In this document: piece by piece, positions 35,440 to 46,900 of the stretch
Layout of the letters: each line of letters starts with the position of its first letter
How positions within the stretch are numbered: the stretch's first letter is position 1
Origin: Ophiura sarsii
Lineage: Eukaryota; Echinodermata; Ophiuroidea; Amphilepidida; Ophiuridae
Direction: 5' to 3'
NCBI GenBank assembly: GCA_035610835.1
Contig: CM069442.1
Span: 57,019,950-57,083,949, forward strand
Length of the DNA stretch: 64,000 nucleotides
Notes under the pieces: model-generated
Told to the model about the DNA's origin: nothing
Database searches by the model: none
Seen by the model: only the letters and a program-made list of their open reading frames with translations
Translations under genes and position numbers: made by a program

Positions 35440-38400
35440 TGCAAAACAATAGAGTGTGCTGCTGAGTAAAATTGAATATTATGATAGACTTTTTACGATA
35501 ACGTTAAATGTAGATTTTGCATGTTGTTACCTCGGAATTCAACGGCTCTAACTGACATCTCAAGTTTTTTATTTAAAATAAGGACATTTTTGAAATCTGC
35601 ATGTTGTAAGTTAAATAGCTTGACTAGATTGTTGAAATTTGAACATATTGACCATGTTTGTAAAAATGTGAACATTTGTAAAGACCTCACTCCCGATTTC
35701 TTTTTGTTTTCTATTGTTAATATTTTAACTTAGTAAAGCCTTACCTCAGAATATAAAATATCAGTTTGAACCTTGTAATTCCAAGGTGACGATGTCCCAA
35801 CATACACATTATGTTCTAGTTGTTTAATACTTCTTTTTACATTTCATCTTTAATATCCAATGAATCATGAAACCAAATAATTAGGAAAAATGTACATAAA
35901 TACTGCAGACTTGATTAAATAACTCTATTGCGATTCGTCCGTATACACTCCCACTTATTATGCAATGATATTTAATGACATTCATTGTAGAAAGCCCAAT
36001 TGTGGGTGTCTACTTTACGACCGAGGTCTTCCCTAATATACGTTATGACCACGCTATGATTATTATGCACACCTTGTGAGTGGGTTATGCGTCCAATTTT
36101 ACTAGCTCAAGTTATACGTGACCAAGCTTAAAACATGCTATGTAACAAAATATAGCCCTAACAATGGTCGGTGTATGAGATAGGGTGATAAATTTCCCAT
36201 GGCTATTTAGTTTTTCAATAAATATTGGGTACCGCAGCTGCATTGGCACCATAATAATGAATAGGTTACTTAACAGGTGGACGTCTGAAGATAAGACAAA
36301 ATCATGCAACTATGGAAGTGAATAGTACATTGAAGAATAACCCATTCATTTATATAATATTTTAATATAAAAAACATGATTAAATATTCACAATTATCTA
36401 CAACTTCTCATTCCACTAAGTTAAAATGTTTAAAGGTGACTTGGTATATGGTTTTCATTTTCTACGTTCCACCAAGTATTCTTTAAAAGTATTGTTAGAG
36501 CCGTATAATGTATTAATAATATATCAAGCAATACTACCAAAGTATGATTAGGTAAAGTCCATATGATGTATAAAACAATAAATAAAGTAATGATTCAATT
36601 TATAAAAACCACAAACAATACAATAACATCGAGGGATCAGCTCATAACACCATTATTGTACTGAAGAGATATTTATCAACGGGAGGTTATTATTTTAACT
36701 TATATCAGACTTAGACGGGTCAATTCAAACCAATTTAGCATGATATAACGGCCACCTGCACATTGAGAAATAGGGGTAATGACAGTTCATCATAATATAA
36801 GCATGAGATTCGAAGTAAAGTGGATCATGTCAAAGAACTCACGGACGAACTATGACAATACTTATCTCTACACATGTAATACTACAGCAACAGCATCAAT
36901 ACTCACGGACGCGTTGAGAATAATACTTTGATCACACTTAAAATCAGCGCTAGTCATCGCACTACCTCGCTCAATATTGCTGTTTATTCATAAAAGTAAC
37001 GCCTAGAAATTTGCTGTTAAAACTACATCTTCGTGACACTACTGCGATTTGTTTAAACTTTGTAATCGGTTCATCATAACTGACATTCCCAAATATGTTT
37101 TTGAAAGGTGTTTTACCTGTGAATGGACCATGCACCATTTTCTGGAATGGGGAAGCTAAAAATGGGAAATCTTAATTTTTGTAATTGATCACATTATATA
37201 CCCTCATGCTTACATGCGTGTTTATGACAAAGCGCTCAGTGATGTTACTTTTTCAGAAACGGTTAAACTTGGCAATTGGTTAAATAATTAAGAAGTGACC
37301 CAACGCTATTAAATTTCCCACATATGTGCTCTTAAATCAAATTATCTACTGGCGCATTGTGACTAATTACTCACGTAGGGTCACTACAATAACAAGGCCA
37401 TTACCGATTATCAAGAGTGTATAATTCGGTTCTGATATCAAATTAATATGCAGACCAAGATCGATTCCTTTGTTTATTTATTCATTTTACTACTATCAAA
37501 ACAGATTAAAGGTCATGTACTTTCAACATTTTAATTTGCTGCATGTTGAAATATTGCTTTGATTTAAATCAAAATTATTTTAATAAGCGGTATTTAGATG
37601 CATTGACATTATTGTGAAATGGAATTTTAAATGGTATCCCACTTGATTCGCGGATAATTAAATAAATACCATTCCAAACAATGGGACACTTCAACAACCT
37701 TTGGAGACGATTGTCGTCGTGTCTAAAAACGTACTTTGATAAACGTCCTATACTTTCAACATTTTAATTTGCTGCATATTAAAATATTGCCTTGATTCAA
37801 ATTAAATTAATTTTAATAAGCGGTATTTTGATGTATTTAAATGTATGTGAAATAACGTGCGTTTTCCAGTTCCAGCACTTTCTCAAAAGATCTCTTATGA
37901 TGTGTCCGGTGCTCCCTGTAAAGAAAACTAACAACGTACCTTTCATTATTCCAGTGCTTCATCCTGTTAATGCCACTTAATATATACTTTTCCCTATAAC
38001 AACGTTCCTCAAAATATAATTATAGTGTAAGTTTCCCTGTTCAGGCGTTCCCTTCAAAGACTATTCTAGCGCTATGTTTCAAGATATAGAAACATCTCTC
38101 TAGCTTATAATTTGCAGGGGTAATAAGATAAACATGGGTTTTCTATTGATAATGATTTTGGAAAATTGGATTTGATCAGTTCACACACCTTCGAGCCTAC
38201 AGAGGAATAAAAACATATTTCCGTTCGCGCTTTTGAAACTGCGCTCTATTTGACGTGTATTACTTTACAAGTAGTGTGCACCTAAATGTGACTGACAACA
38301 TTTAGTTTAATTACGCGTTTTATTTGGTGAGAGACCCTGGAATAAGAGGTTTTGAAGAGAGCGCTGGAATAGGTAAACCTAAGTTATTAGCGGACAATAA

Positions 38401-39635
38401 AATGGCGCACTGAACGACAGAAACGTGGTTCTTAAGGTAGCGCGTTTGTCATTGAAATATGAGCGCCGGAAAATAGAAATGTACGTCATCACGTTATCTC
38501 TACATCATCATGGTATCTCTAAAGGAAGACTTAGGACAGGAAAAGTTCGTTCAGTAATATTTGATGAGAGCACCGAAGCAAGGAAACACAAATTTGTATG
38601 GTGAATGGGAATGTTATTGACTGGTTAGTTGCATTCACAATGACCAGCAAATGCCCCGTAAGGTTAGCATTCACGCACTTGGCAAAACACGTTACACGTC
38701 ACCCTGCACTAACCACCAGAATGATATGACGTTTTAAAACATATATTCTGATTAGTTATTGAACGAACAAGTTCCCACTAGCGTAAACGCAGTTACTAGA
38801 TACACGATTGATGTATCAATAGCGCTAGCGCGGGGATTTGTGCGTACTGTCATGCTTATGCAGCATAGGGTGCGAGTGTGTACGCATTTAATCAGTATAC
38901 GCAGCACACGCTGCTTGAACCTGTCCTCGCGGAACGCTATTCCGAAATTGTTCGTGCAATTATCAATTAAACTATAGTATTCCTGAGCCAGAAAACAAGG
39001 AGACGGAGATTTCCTGAACATTTATGTGTTTGTAAAGGTGGAACGTGCCTTTGCCCTCAAGGCTATCATAGCAACGCATTCAGCTAAAATATCAAGAGGA
39101 CAGCCCCCTTAACACCTCACCTCAAGCCGAGAACAGAGGATTATGTCATCAAGACATCAACTACTGTCTAAATGGGTATAAATATAGGTCTTTTTGGAAA
39201 AATCAGTGGAGTTCGACCCTAGTAAGCTAGATATATCGTACCACTTTCCAATAGTTTAAGCTAATTTCAGATAGTCAGTTCAACACTTTTTACAAATAGA
39301 ACTCTTAAAACCTTCAATATATTCTACAACATTCAACTTATATGTAGTTTGCCGCTTTCTCTGTTACCTAAATGTTACCTAGAACACCAATGTAAAATCG
39401 CTATTTGACTGTCTAACAATGGTAATAATAATCAGTATAGAAATAAAACCAGGTAACAATAATACTGTGCGAGCATTCATTCAGGGTTTTGTTAATGTCT
39501 TTGTACAAACAAAGGTTTATTAAAAGTCAAGGCAGTCATATACTCGAATTATATGGATGAGTTGCTCTGGGGCAACAGCGTCCATACAGTAGGCGGGTTT
39601 TCTGTTAGCCTTTAAACATCTAGATTCATTAAATG

Positions 39636-39767
39636 TATTAGTTTATGTATTTTATCATGTGTTATTATTTTGTTGCATGCTGTAACTATATTGTATTTTA
39701 GATTGTGTTTTAATGTACAGCGCATTGGTCCATGGGAAATGCGCTTTATAAGTATCTTGAAATAATA
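39636..39767 (+). mobile_element. Short retroposon 3' tail inserted in gamma copy 3
   Basis: About 132 bp absent from the other gamma copies. It ends with TGTACAGCGCATTGGTCCAT, AATGCGCTTTATAAGTATC and an (AATA)n tail. The GCGC...GCGCTTTATAA stem shape near an A-rich tail is typical of 3' ends of SINEs and L2/CR1-like LINEs in many animals. Flanking ATTAAATG (39628-39635) and ATAAATG (39768-39774) form the probable duplication of the ATTAAATGG target seen in paralogues. Severely 5' truncated. Confidence 0.65.
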
Positions 39768-40511
39768 ATAAATGGTGAGAAACCATACTTACATTTACTC
39801 GATTCGAATGACTCTACCCAATTCCGGCTCGACCCAGCATTGTGAAACTCGAGACTAGACTCGTCGAGTTACTAGTGTCAAATTGCTTGAGTCGACGTAA
39901 GACTCACCAGTCAATTGATTCGGAAGTGAACGTTTGATACTAGTGTGAAGATGACTCTTCATTTCACGGTAAGAGTAGTGATAAAGTAGGGGTAAACCGT
40001 TTCATTTGTAGGTCTTTTGGCAATTTGCTCTTTCAGATTCTATCCATCCCATCACATGCTTTCTATGCAGATAAATTTAACTATCACTGCTTGCATTCCA
40101 CACAAGTAGATTATTTATTTCAGATGATGCCATGATACATAATATAAGGTAACTTGTGTAGGAATGGTCTATCAAAACATTATTCTGTGAGTCATAAAAC
40201 GGCGCCCTTGAGTCATGAATTAGCACGCGGAGCCGTGTCACGACGCTCCTGGGTTATGAATCTACTGGGTAAGTTTCTCAGCAATTATATATATTAAAGG
40301 CCACCTGGTGTGTTCCACGCATCGTTTCTTTAAAGGTAAGAGTTCGCGCATGATAAAGGACTCATACACTTATCAGCAAATGTAAGGCATGTTCAGACAA
40401 AACAGATTGTCGTCGAATAATTATTCGTTGATATATGATATTAGTGGACAGGAACATTTGACTAAAATCTTAAAAAGAACACTGATTAAAATTGCTATTG
40501 AAAGCACTTAA

Positions 40512-43060
40512 GGGGTTTCAGGACACATAGAGTTAACCGTCAAATGTTCTTGAAATTGTGATATTAGGTGTTCTCAACGGTGCTGACCACGAATCTAAAA
40601 TAAAAGAATGGGGGTACGGGCTTAGTTTTTGAGCTATATCCGTTTCAAAAATGGTGTTTTTTCCAAAAAATACTACATGGTTCTATGGGAAATGAGGAAA
40701 AATTCGACTTTAATGGAAGATTCCACAAAATCTGCTCGTCAATTTTTCTCGTTTTTTCAATATGTGCTGCGCATTTATACATTCTTTCAAATAATGAAAT
40801 TAAAAAATGGGGTCACCAACTTACTTTCTCTGATAATTGGCTTTAAATGAGAAAATTCCTGCAAATTTATGTGTAATGTTTAGAGCGTAAACATACGGTA
40901 GATGTGCATGCAGCAAAAGATAATATTCGCGCGTACGGTGCGTTAAAAATTAAGCGTTTCGTTTAATGGTGACGCAGAGGCAACAAGGATGTCGCGCAGT
41001 TTATGTCGTGATCCGCGAAGGGGAACATTCAGATCTCAGACGTAGACATGCTCATGGCGTTACTTGAAAAGTGAGTCCTTTTTGCTAACGAAAACCAGCG
41101 TACACGATTTGCTTGATGATGTATGAAAAATTGTTTCGCAACTAGCCTATAGACCTATACTATCTTGACCAGTGATGACTAGTAATTGGAAAGCGGGAAT
41201 TAAAACCCTTCCTCACAGTACATGCAGTAAGTTCAGACCTGAGTAGTCGGTGTGCACTGCACTCATGTATACCCGGCAACCGTGAGTATCATAATAATAC
41301 GAACCCGATTCATATTGGTCATGCATCAAACCCCGCCCCACACCTAAACCCCACCCGACACACATGCCTGTCCTGCCTCGCTTCACACCGATTTCCCCCA
41401 CCCAACACCCAAATCAAGTGTTAGTCACGTCTTTTTTTGTTATAGGCCTACTTGGAATGGAATGCATTTTATGTTTAAAAAAGAAAACTCGTGATTTTAG
41501 CATGTTTAGTTTAAACATAATTTTACGTATCGATTTACAATTATACTTGTAGCCTATTATTTTCAAAGTTCAAAATGAAATCAACCTATTATCATTAACC
41601 AAAAGTTTTTTGAGAATTTGGGGCAATCCATTGGTTGACAAAGTCCAACATTTAGTTTGTTGATTTACAAATGCGCTCGCAGCGCACGACATTTAAAAGA
41701 AAATGAATTAAAAATGATATTTTTTTTATCATTTTTTGAACAAATATATATAGTAGTAGTAGTAGTAGTACTCTTTCATTAAAGAAAACCCGTAGGCCTT
41801 GCATAACATTTCCATGCTTCAACATGACGGCGGCTTGTCAGGGCCCACAAATATTCGCAATTTCATGTAAGGATATGGTATTTATTAATTGCCAAACAAA
41901 TAAATAGGGGCCTATTTCAATTTTTCAAGATAATAAGTGTTGTTTATTTATTTTTTGTTTTTTGCTTGTTTGCAGTAGGCCTAGTGTCTTTTGTGTTTTC
42001 GTTAGTTTATTTACTTGCTTATTTGTTTGTTTTGTTTTCGTTTGATTATTCGTTTTTTTATTTGTTATGTTAATGTTAAGACTGCGCTCTTTTGTGAAAG
42101 TGTAAAATTTAATCGGATTTAAGGGACCACTATTGACTTTTAAAGTATCTGGGGTGATTGCATAACTTATAACTCAGAATTGTGGGTAAAATACGAAGCT
42201 TGATTTTTCAACTCACATAAAGGGGACATTAAATGAGAATGCCCAAAATTGCGTCCAACAATCTAAAAAACCAGGTCATATCTACCTTACAATTTGAAAT
42301 TTCGTTTGCAAAATGGGTTTCACTAAGTAGATGATTTTACAAACAGGATTTTATTCAGTATAGGCCTATTAAGTGATTAAATATTAGAGTAATTTCGATA
42401 GATTAAAACAGGATAATGTTCATTCAATGAGAATCCCACAATTATTATATCGTGCTTTTGCAAATGGGGTTTCAGTAATAAAATAATCTTACAAATAGGG
42501 TTTCATTCAATGTTTAGTTATTAACAGACTATCTTCTTTATTTAGCCTAAGGCGACGAAAAAACCACCCTGTTCTACGGGCGAATTTTTGTGAATTTTCA
42601 GCAATTTTAAATAAAGGATAATTTAGATTTAGAAATAGGATAATTTAGTAATAATAGGTTCAAACATAGGGGTCATGGCCGTGTTATATACGGCCTACTG
42701 GCTAGTCATTCGCGTCATGCACCCTCCGCCTACATTGAGAACGGGTTGTACCTTTCAGTGTTTAGTAACACCACATCAGGGCTAGTTTTGATCACATTTG
42801 CAACTGGCAAGGAGCCGACGGATTATATATGGCCCGCTGATGATGTAAATCGACCATTAAATTGTCTTGTCGCCGCGCACGAATGATTTACGCATTTAAT
42901 GCGTGCGTTGTTTAAATTCTAAACGCGACAGCTTGCGTCAAAAGTACGCTCGTTAAAATGCGCGTGTTGGCAAGCGCATACAGCGGAATACGCTAGCATT
43001 TTCAAGTTGGGGAAAAAAGGTGAAAACGGCTTGCGCGTATTCTATGCGTCATGAAACCCC
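40512..43060. mobile_element. 2.55-kb non-autonomous element at TTAA
   Basis: TTAA (40508-40511) then GGGGTTTCAGGACACATAGA. The right end reverse-complements to GGGGTTTCATGACGCATAGA and is followed by TTAA (43061-43064). The 20-bp ends differ at two positions. Gamma copies 1 and 2 lack it (GCACTTGAACGCAAAATGCT), though the target seems to have lost about 8 bp. The interior has CpG-rich tracts near both ends (40910-41050 and 42880-43050), a (TAG)n microsatellite and AT-rich DNA, but no transposase is recognisable. The TTAA site is a piggyBac hallmark; the superfamily is inference. Confidence 0.75.
41748..41771 (+). repeat. (TAG)n microsatellite
   Basis: About seven units of TAG following TATATATAGTAG. 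Confidence 0.9.
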
Positions 43061-43826
43061 TTAAATGCTAACGTCGACACAATGTATGTTGATTCCTGAT
43101 AAATTAGGACCCAGTGTAGCAGGAGACATAGTCCCTTTGAGCCATAGTCCGCCCTGTACAGTATGTATTGGTAGCCGGATTATGGCTCCACGGGGACATT
43201 TGCTCCTTTCACACCGGGTTTTACAAAAGTTAATGTGATACAGTAAGGGTTTTAATATGTCTCCATGCTTATTTTAAATAATCCTAGGTGTATTTTTCAA
43301 ATAATAATACTTGTTGGCGCCATACAATTGGGTGGGGCTTTTCAAATAATCACGAGGCTGACTATTATACTAGCTCGTCATTCATATTTGTATGGACATT
43401 AGTGAACGGCAATACTAAACTTTATATGGTTCATCATAGAGTTTAAATTGTTAGGGTGTATTTCTTCCAATCTCATAAATAAATGTTATCACTTTACAAT
43501 GAGAGGGAGTTGCAGAAACAATAGGGTGTGCTGCTGAGTAAAAGTGAATATTACTATAGACTTTTTACGATAACGTTAAAGTTAGATTTTGCATGTTGTT
43601 TCCTCGGACGGTTTCAACGGTTCTTACTGACATCTCAGGTTTTGTTATTAAAGATAACGATATTTTTGAAAATCTGCATGTTGTAAATTAAACGATCATA
43701 ACTTGACTAGATTGTTGAAATTTGAACATATTGACCAGGTTTATTAAAATGTGAACATTTGTAAAGACCTCACTCTCGATTTCTTTTTGTTTTCTATTGT
43801 TCATATTTTAACTTAGAAAGGCCTTA

Positions 43827-44106
43827 GGGGCGATATCCAAACTCTACAGTGATTTTAAATCATTTTTCTATCGATTTTACAACGATATTCCAACGGTATT
43901 TCGTTCTATTGTTAAAAGCATCGGAAAAAGATCGGTGATTAACTAGAAACCTCTCTACTTATCTGGCGTTAACAATATAACTATTGTAGTACTCTCGATG
44001 GCTGCATTAGTGAAGCAGACAGATCAAAGGCGCAAGGAAGGTTGTGTTATATTCTTTAAGAAATACTATATGATTTAAAATCACTGTAGAGTTTGGATAT
44101 CGCCCC
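43827..44106. mobile_element. 280-bp PIF/Harbinger-like MITE with TTA duplication
   Basis: The ends GGGGCGATATCCAAACTCTA continue into CAGTGATTTTAAA and are mirrored at the right. TTA flanks both sides (43824-43826, 44107-44109). Empty sites exist in paralogues at about 28398 and 35733 (AAAGCCTTACCTCAG), so the 3-bp duplication is directly shown. The body (ACGGTATTTCGTTCTATTG, GATCGGTGATTAACTAGAAA, GTTAACAATA...CTATTGTAGTACTC) is the same as the roughly 225-bp arms of the composite elements at 49898-53399 and 59052-62180. It therefore looks like an internal-deletion derivative of them, keeping a TTCTTTAAGAAATACTA piece found only beside the right arm. Superfamily by target-site inference. Confidence 0.85.
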
Positions 44107-44688
44107 TTACCTCAGAATATAAAATGTCAGTTTGAACCTTGTAATTTTAAGATGATATCCTAGCGTACAAATTATGTTCTAGTTGTTCAATAACCCTTCT
44201 TACATTTCATTTGTAATATCCAGCGAATATTGAAACCAAATAATTAGGAAAAAGTAACATAAATACTGCAGACATGATTAAATAACTCTATTGCGATGTG
44301 TCCGTAAGCACTCCCACTTATTATGCAATGATATTTAATGACATTCACGTTAGAGAGCCCAATTGTGGATGTCTACCTGACGACTGAGGTCTTCCCTTAT
44401 ATACGTTATGACCACGCTCAGATTTTAATGCTCACCTTGTGAGTGGGTTATGCGTCCAATTTCACTAGCTCAAGTTATACGTGATCAAGCTTAAAACATG
44501 CTATGTAACCAAATATAGCCCTAACAATGGTCGATTTATGAGATAGGGTGATACATTTCCCATGGCTATTTAGTTTTTCAATAGATATTGCGTACTGCAT
44601 TGGCACCGTTATAATGAATAGGTTACTTAACAGGTGGACGTCTGAGGATAAGACAAAATCGTGCAACTATGGGAGTGAATAGTACATT

Positions 44689-45670
44689 TTTCAATTCAAT
44701 TCAATTCAATTCAATTCAATATTTATTTTCCATCATATCAACAAAGACAAAATACAATGACAGATTAACAAATAATATGATGGAGGAGGAACAACTAAAA
44801 GCAAAAGCCTGACGTTGTTGCACCCCCTTAAACAAAGCTTACATACTACAAATACAAAATATACAATTACAGAAATTATAAGTTAACATAACAGAAAAGA
44901 AGAAAAAAATCAACAACAACAGCAAAAATAGACAACGAAAAAGTAAACAAGCAATGGATATACATTATATCCCACGTGGAAGCAGCAACGTGATTGTTTT
45001 GTTGTTTGTTATTGATTTAAGATTTAAGTTACTTGACATAATATTGGTTTAGTTTGATAAAGTATGTGCTCTTGATTGTTTTTTAAGTATAGCATTGACA
45101 CAGTGTTGTACACAAGTTCTCAAGATACCATTACAGTACGGATCCTGAAGGAATGTTTATATACTACTGATAAAAAGTGATATGAAATATTTAAAATAGT
45201 ATGCTGTATACAATATATTCTACTGAATTGTCTGTCGGTCTATTAATTAACTAATTAATCAATATATTAATTAATTAATTTATGGTATTACAAATACGAA
45301 AAGCGTGTATTAATGTATAAATAATAATATAGATAGTAATAACAATATACACCCAGCTCAAGAGTACAAACGTGTAATACTATTTACTGGTGAATGTACA
45401 ACTTATGAACACGCGACAACATAATTAAGGCTGCAAGTAGGTTGTGATTTTTCTTTTTAATTGGCTAATGCTTGTAGCATCTTTGATATTATTTGGCAAA
45501 CTATTCCACACCTTTGGTCCTGTGATTAATAGCCCTTTTGTCTTATGTATGCCTAATTGATAGTTATCTTTATTTCTTGTGTTGTAAGTATGTACATCTG
45601 TGTGGTTCGTAAAAATACCGGCGAATGATTTTGGTAGCATTCCATGTTTGTACTTATACATACAAATAGT
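44689..45670 (-). mobile_element. 5'-truncated L2/CR1-like LINE
   Basis: The minus strand holds the end of a reverse-transcriptase ORF, about 690 bp of 3' UTR and a terminal (TTGAA)n repeat (44690-44719 on the plus strand as TTCAA). The target duplication TACATT is at 44683-44688 and 45671-45676. The empty site is seen in gamma copy 2 at about 36326 (GTACATTGAAGAAT). About 980 bp are retained, so most of the element is missing, as is usual for target-primed reverse transcription. The clade is inferred from the short-repeat tail and C-terminal motif style. Confidence 0.85.
45425..45670 (-). pseudogene. Reverse transcriptase C-terminal fragment (non-LTR)
   Basis: Translates to about 80 residues containing YKYKHGMLPKSF, HTYNTRN and GPKVWNSLPNNIKDATSIS, ending LKRKITTYLQP and TAA. 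The NTRN, GPxxWNSLP and SISxFKxxLKxYL pattern is the conserved tail downstream of the polymerase domain in CR1/L2/RTE-type ORF2 proteins. The polymerase and endonuclease domains are gone, and the frame continues 5' into flanking host sequence (to 45721). Not functional. Confidence 0.85.
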
Positions 45671-45954
45671 TACATTCAAGATTAACCTTTCATTTATATA
45701 ATATTTTGACATAAAAAACACATAATTAGATATTCACAATTATCTAGAACTTCTGATTCCACTTAGTTAAAATGTGACAGGTGGCTTGATAAATGGTTTT
45801 AATTTTCTAAGTTCTACCAAATTTTATTTAAAGTATGATTAGAGCCGTATAAGGTATTAATAATATATCAAGTAATAATACAAAAGTATGATTAGGTCTG
45901 TATGGTGTATAAAACAATAAATAAAGTAATGATTCAAATTTTTTAAAAATACTA

Positions 45955-46802
45955 TAAGTCACGACTTGCGAATTCCCCTGGCTGGTGACAAACTAAATGA
46001 GGTCAAAGGTCACATAGGGGTCATGTTTCCCCGGTGTTCATGTTTCTTTTCTCCAAGTTTGACGTCAATCGGGCAACTTTAATAATTTGACCTCTGAATG
46101 ACCTTTGACCTCAGATAACCTCGGATGATCTCCAATTATTCATTGCACGATTTAACCCCTTATTGAGCTTGGATGACCTCTGATGACCGTTGACCTCGGA
46201 TGACCGTTGACCTCGGATGACCTCTAATTATTTTTGACATGTTCCCCGCTGTTCATTGCACGATTTAACCTTTATTGACCTTTGACCTTGGATGACCTCT
46301 AATGACCGTTGACCTCAGATGACCTCTGATTAATTTTAGACATGTTCACTCGGTGTTCATGTTTCTTTTCTCCAAGTTTGACGTCAATCGGGCAACTTTT
46401 ACGATTTGATCTCTGGATGACCTTTGACCTCAGATGACCTCTAATTATTATTTGACATGTTCCCCCGGTGTTCCTTGCACGATTTAACCCCTTGTTGACC
46501 TTTGACATTGGATGACCTCTAATGACCGTTGATCTCGGATGACCTTTAATTTATTTTAAACATGTTCACCTGGTGTTCATGTTTCTTTTTTTCTAATTTT
46601 GAAGTCAATCGAGCAACTTTTACGATTTGACCCTGGATGACCTTTGACCTCAGATGATCTATGCAAATTAGACCCAAAACAATGTTCACCCGGCGTTTCA
46701 TGTTTCCTATCTCCAAGTTTGACGTCAATCGGGCAACTTTAACTTTTTGACCTTTGGATGATCTTTGACCTCAGATATCCTATGCAAATTAGACCCCCAA
46801 AA
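45955..46802. repeat. Inserted array of DR1-type boxes (TGACCTTTGACC)
   Basis: Alpha copies elsewhere read AATTATAAAAACCACAAACAATACAATAAC without a break. Here about 848 bp intervene. The insert repeats GTGTTCATGTTTCTTTTCTC, CCAAGTTTGACGTCAATCGG and GATGACCTTTGACCTCAGAT at irregular spacing (GTGTTCATG at about 46036, 46354 and 46575; related GCGTTTCATG at about 46694). Many extra TGACCTC words are present. TGACCTTTGACCT is the reverse complement of a DR1 nuclear-receptor half-site pair. It resembles, but is not the same as, the 129-bp satellite at 11.5-12.9 kb. The reading frames here are repeat artefacts. Confidence 0.8.
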
Positions 46803-46900
46803 CGCAATACAATAACAACAAGGGATCAGCTCATACTGCACACCATTATTGTACTGAAGAGATATTTATTAACGGGAGGATATTATGTTAACTTTTCGTG

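Larger units (their letters stand above)
22814..46900 (+). repeat. Tandem array of a complex segment (alpha-beta-gamma), about three units
   Basis: Three blocks recur in the same order and strand. Alpha (marker GGGTCAATTCAAACCAATTT): 22814-23215 partial, 28541-29571, 29919-30910, 36396-37315, 45736-46900. Beta (marker GAGCGCCGGAAAATAGAAAT): 24267-25480, 31717-33380, 37385-39120. Gamma (marker GGATGAGTTGCTCTGGGGCA): 25480-28540, 33783-36395, 39121-45735. Copies differ by substitutions of some percent plus discrete insertions, so this is an expanded tandem or segmental duplication that later took different transposon hits. Alpha 28541-29571 and 29919-30910 are adjacent copies separated by a MITE. 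The junction at 29918 falls just after CCCTAACCCTAGAA, suggesting unequal exchange at MITEs. No coding function is recognised in any block. Confidence 0.85.

Noticed and set aside
32077..37980. 62-codon frames at 32077 and 37792, and 72-codon frames at 33014 and 38759
   Set aside because: Paired only because the tandem units are duplicates. The third copy (unit 1) breaks or inverts them, and no family resemblance was found.
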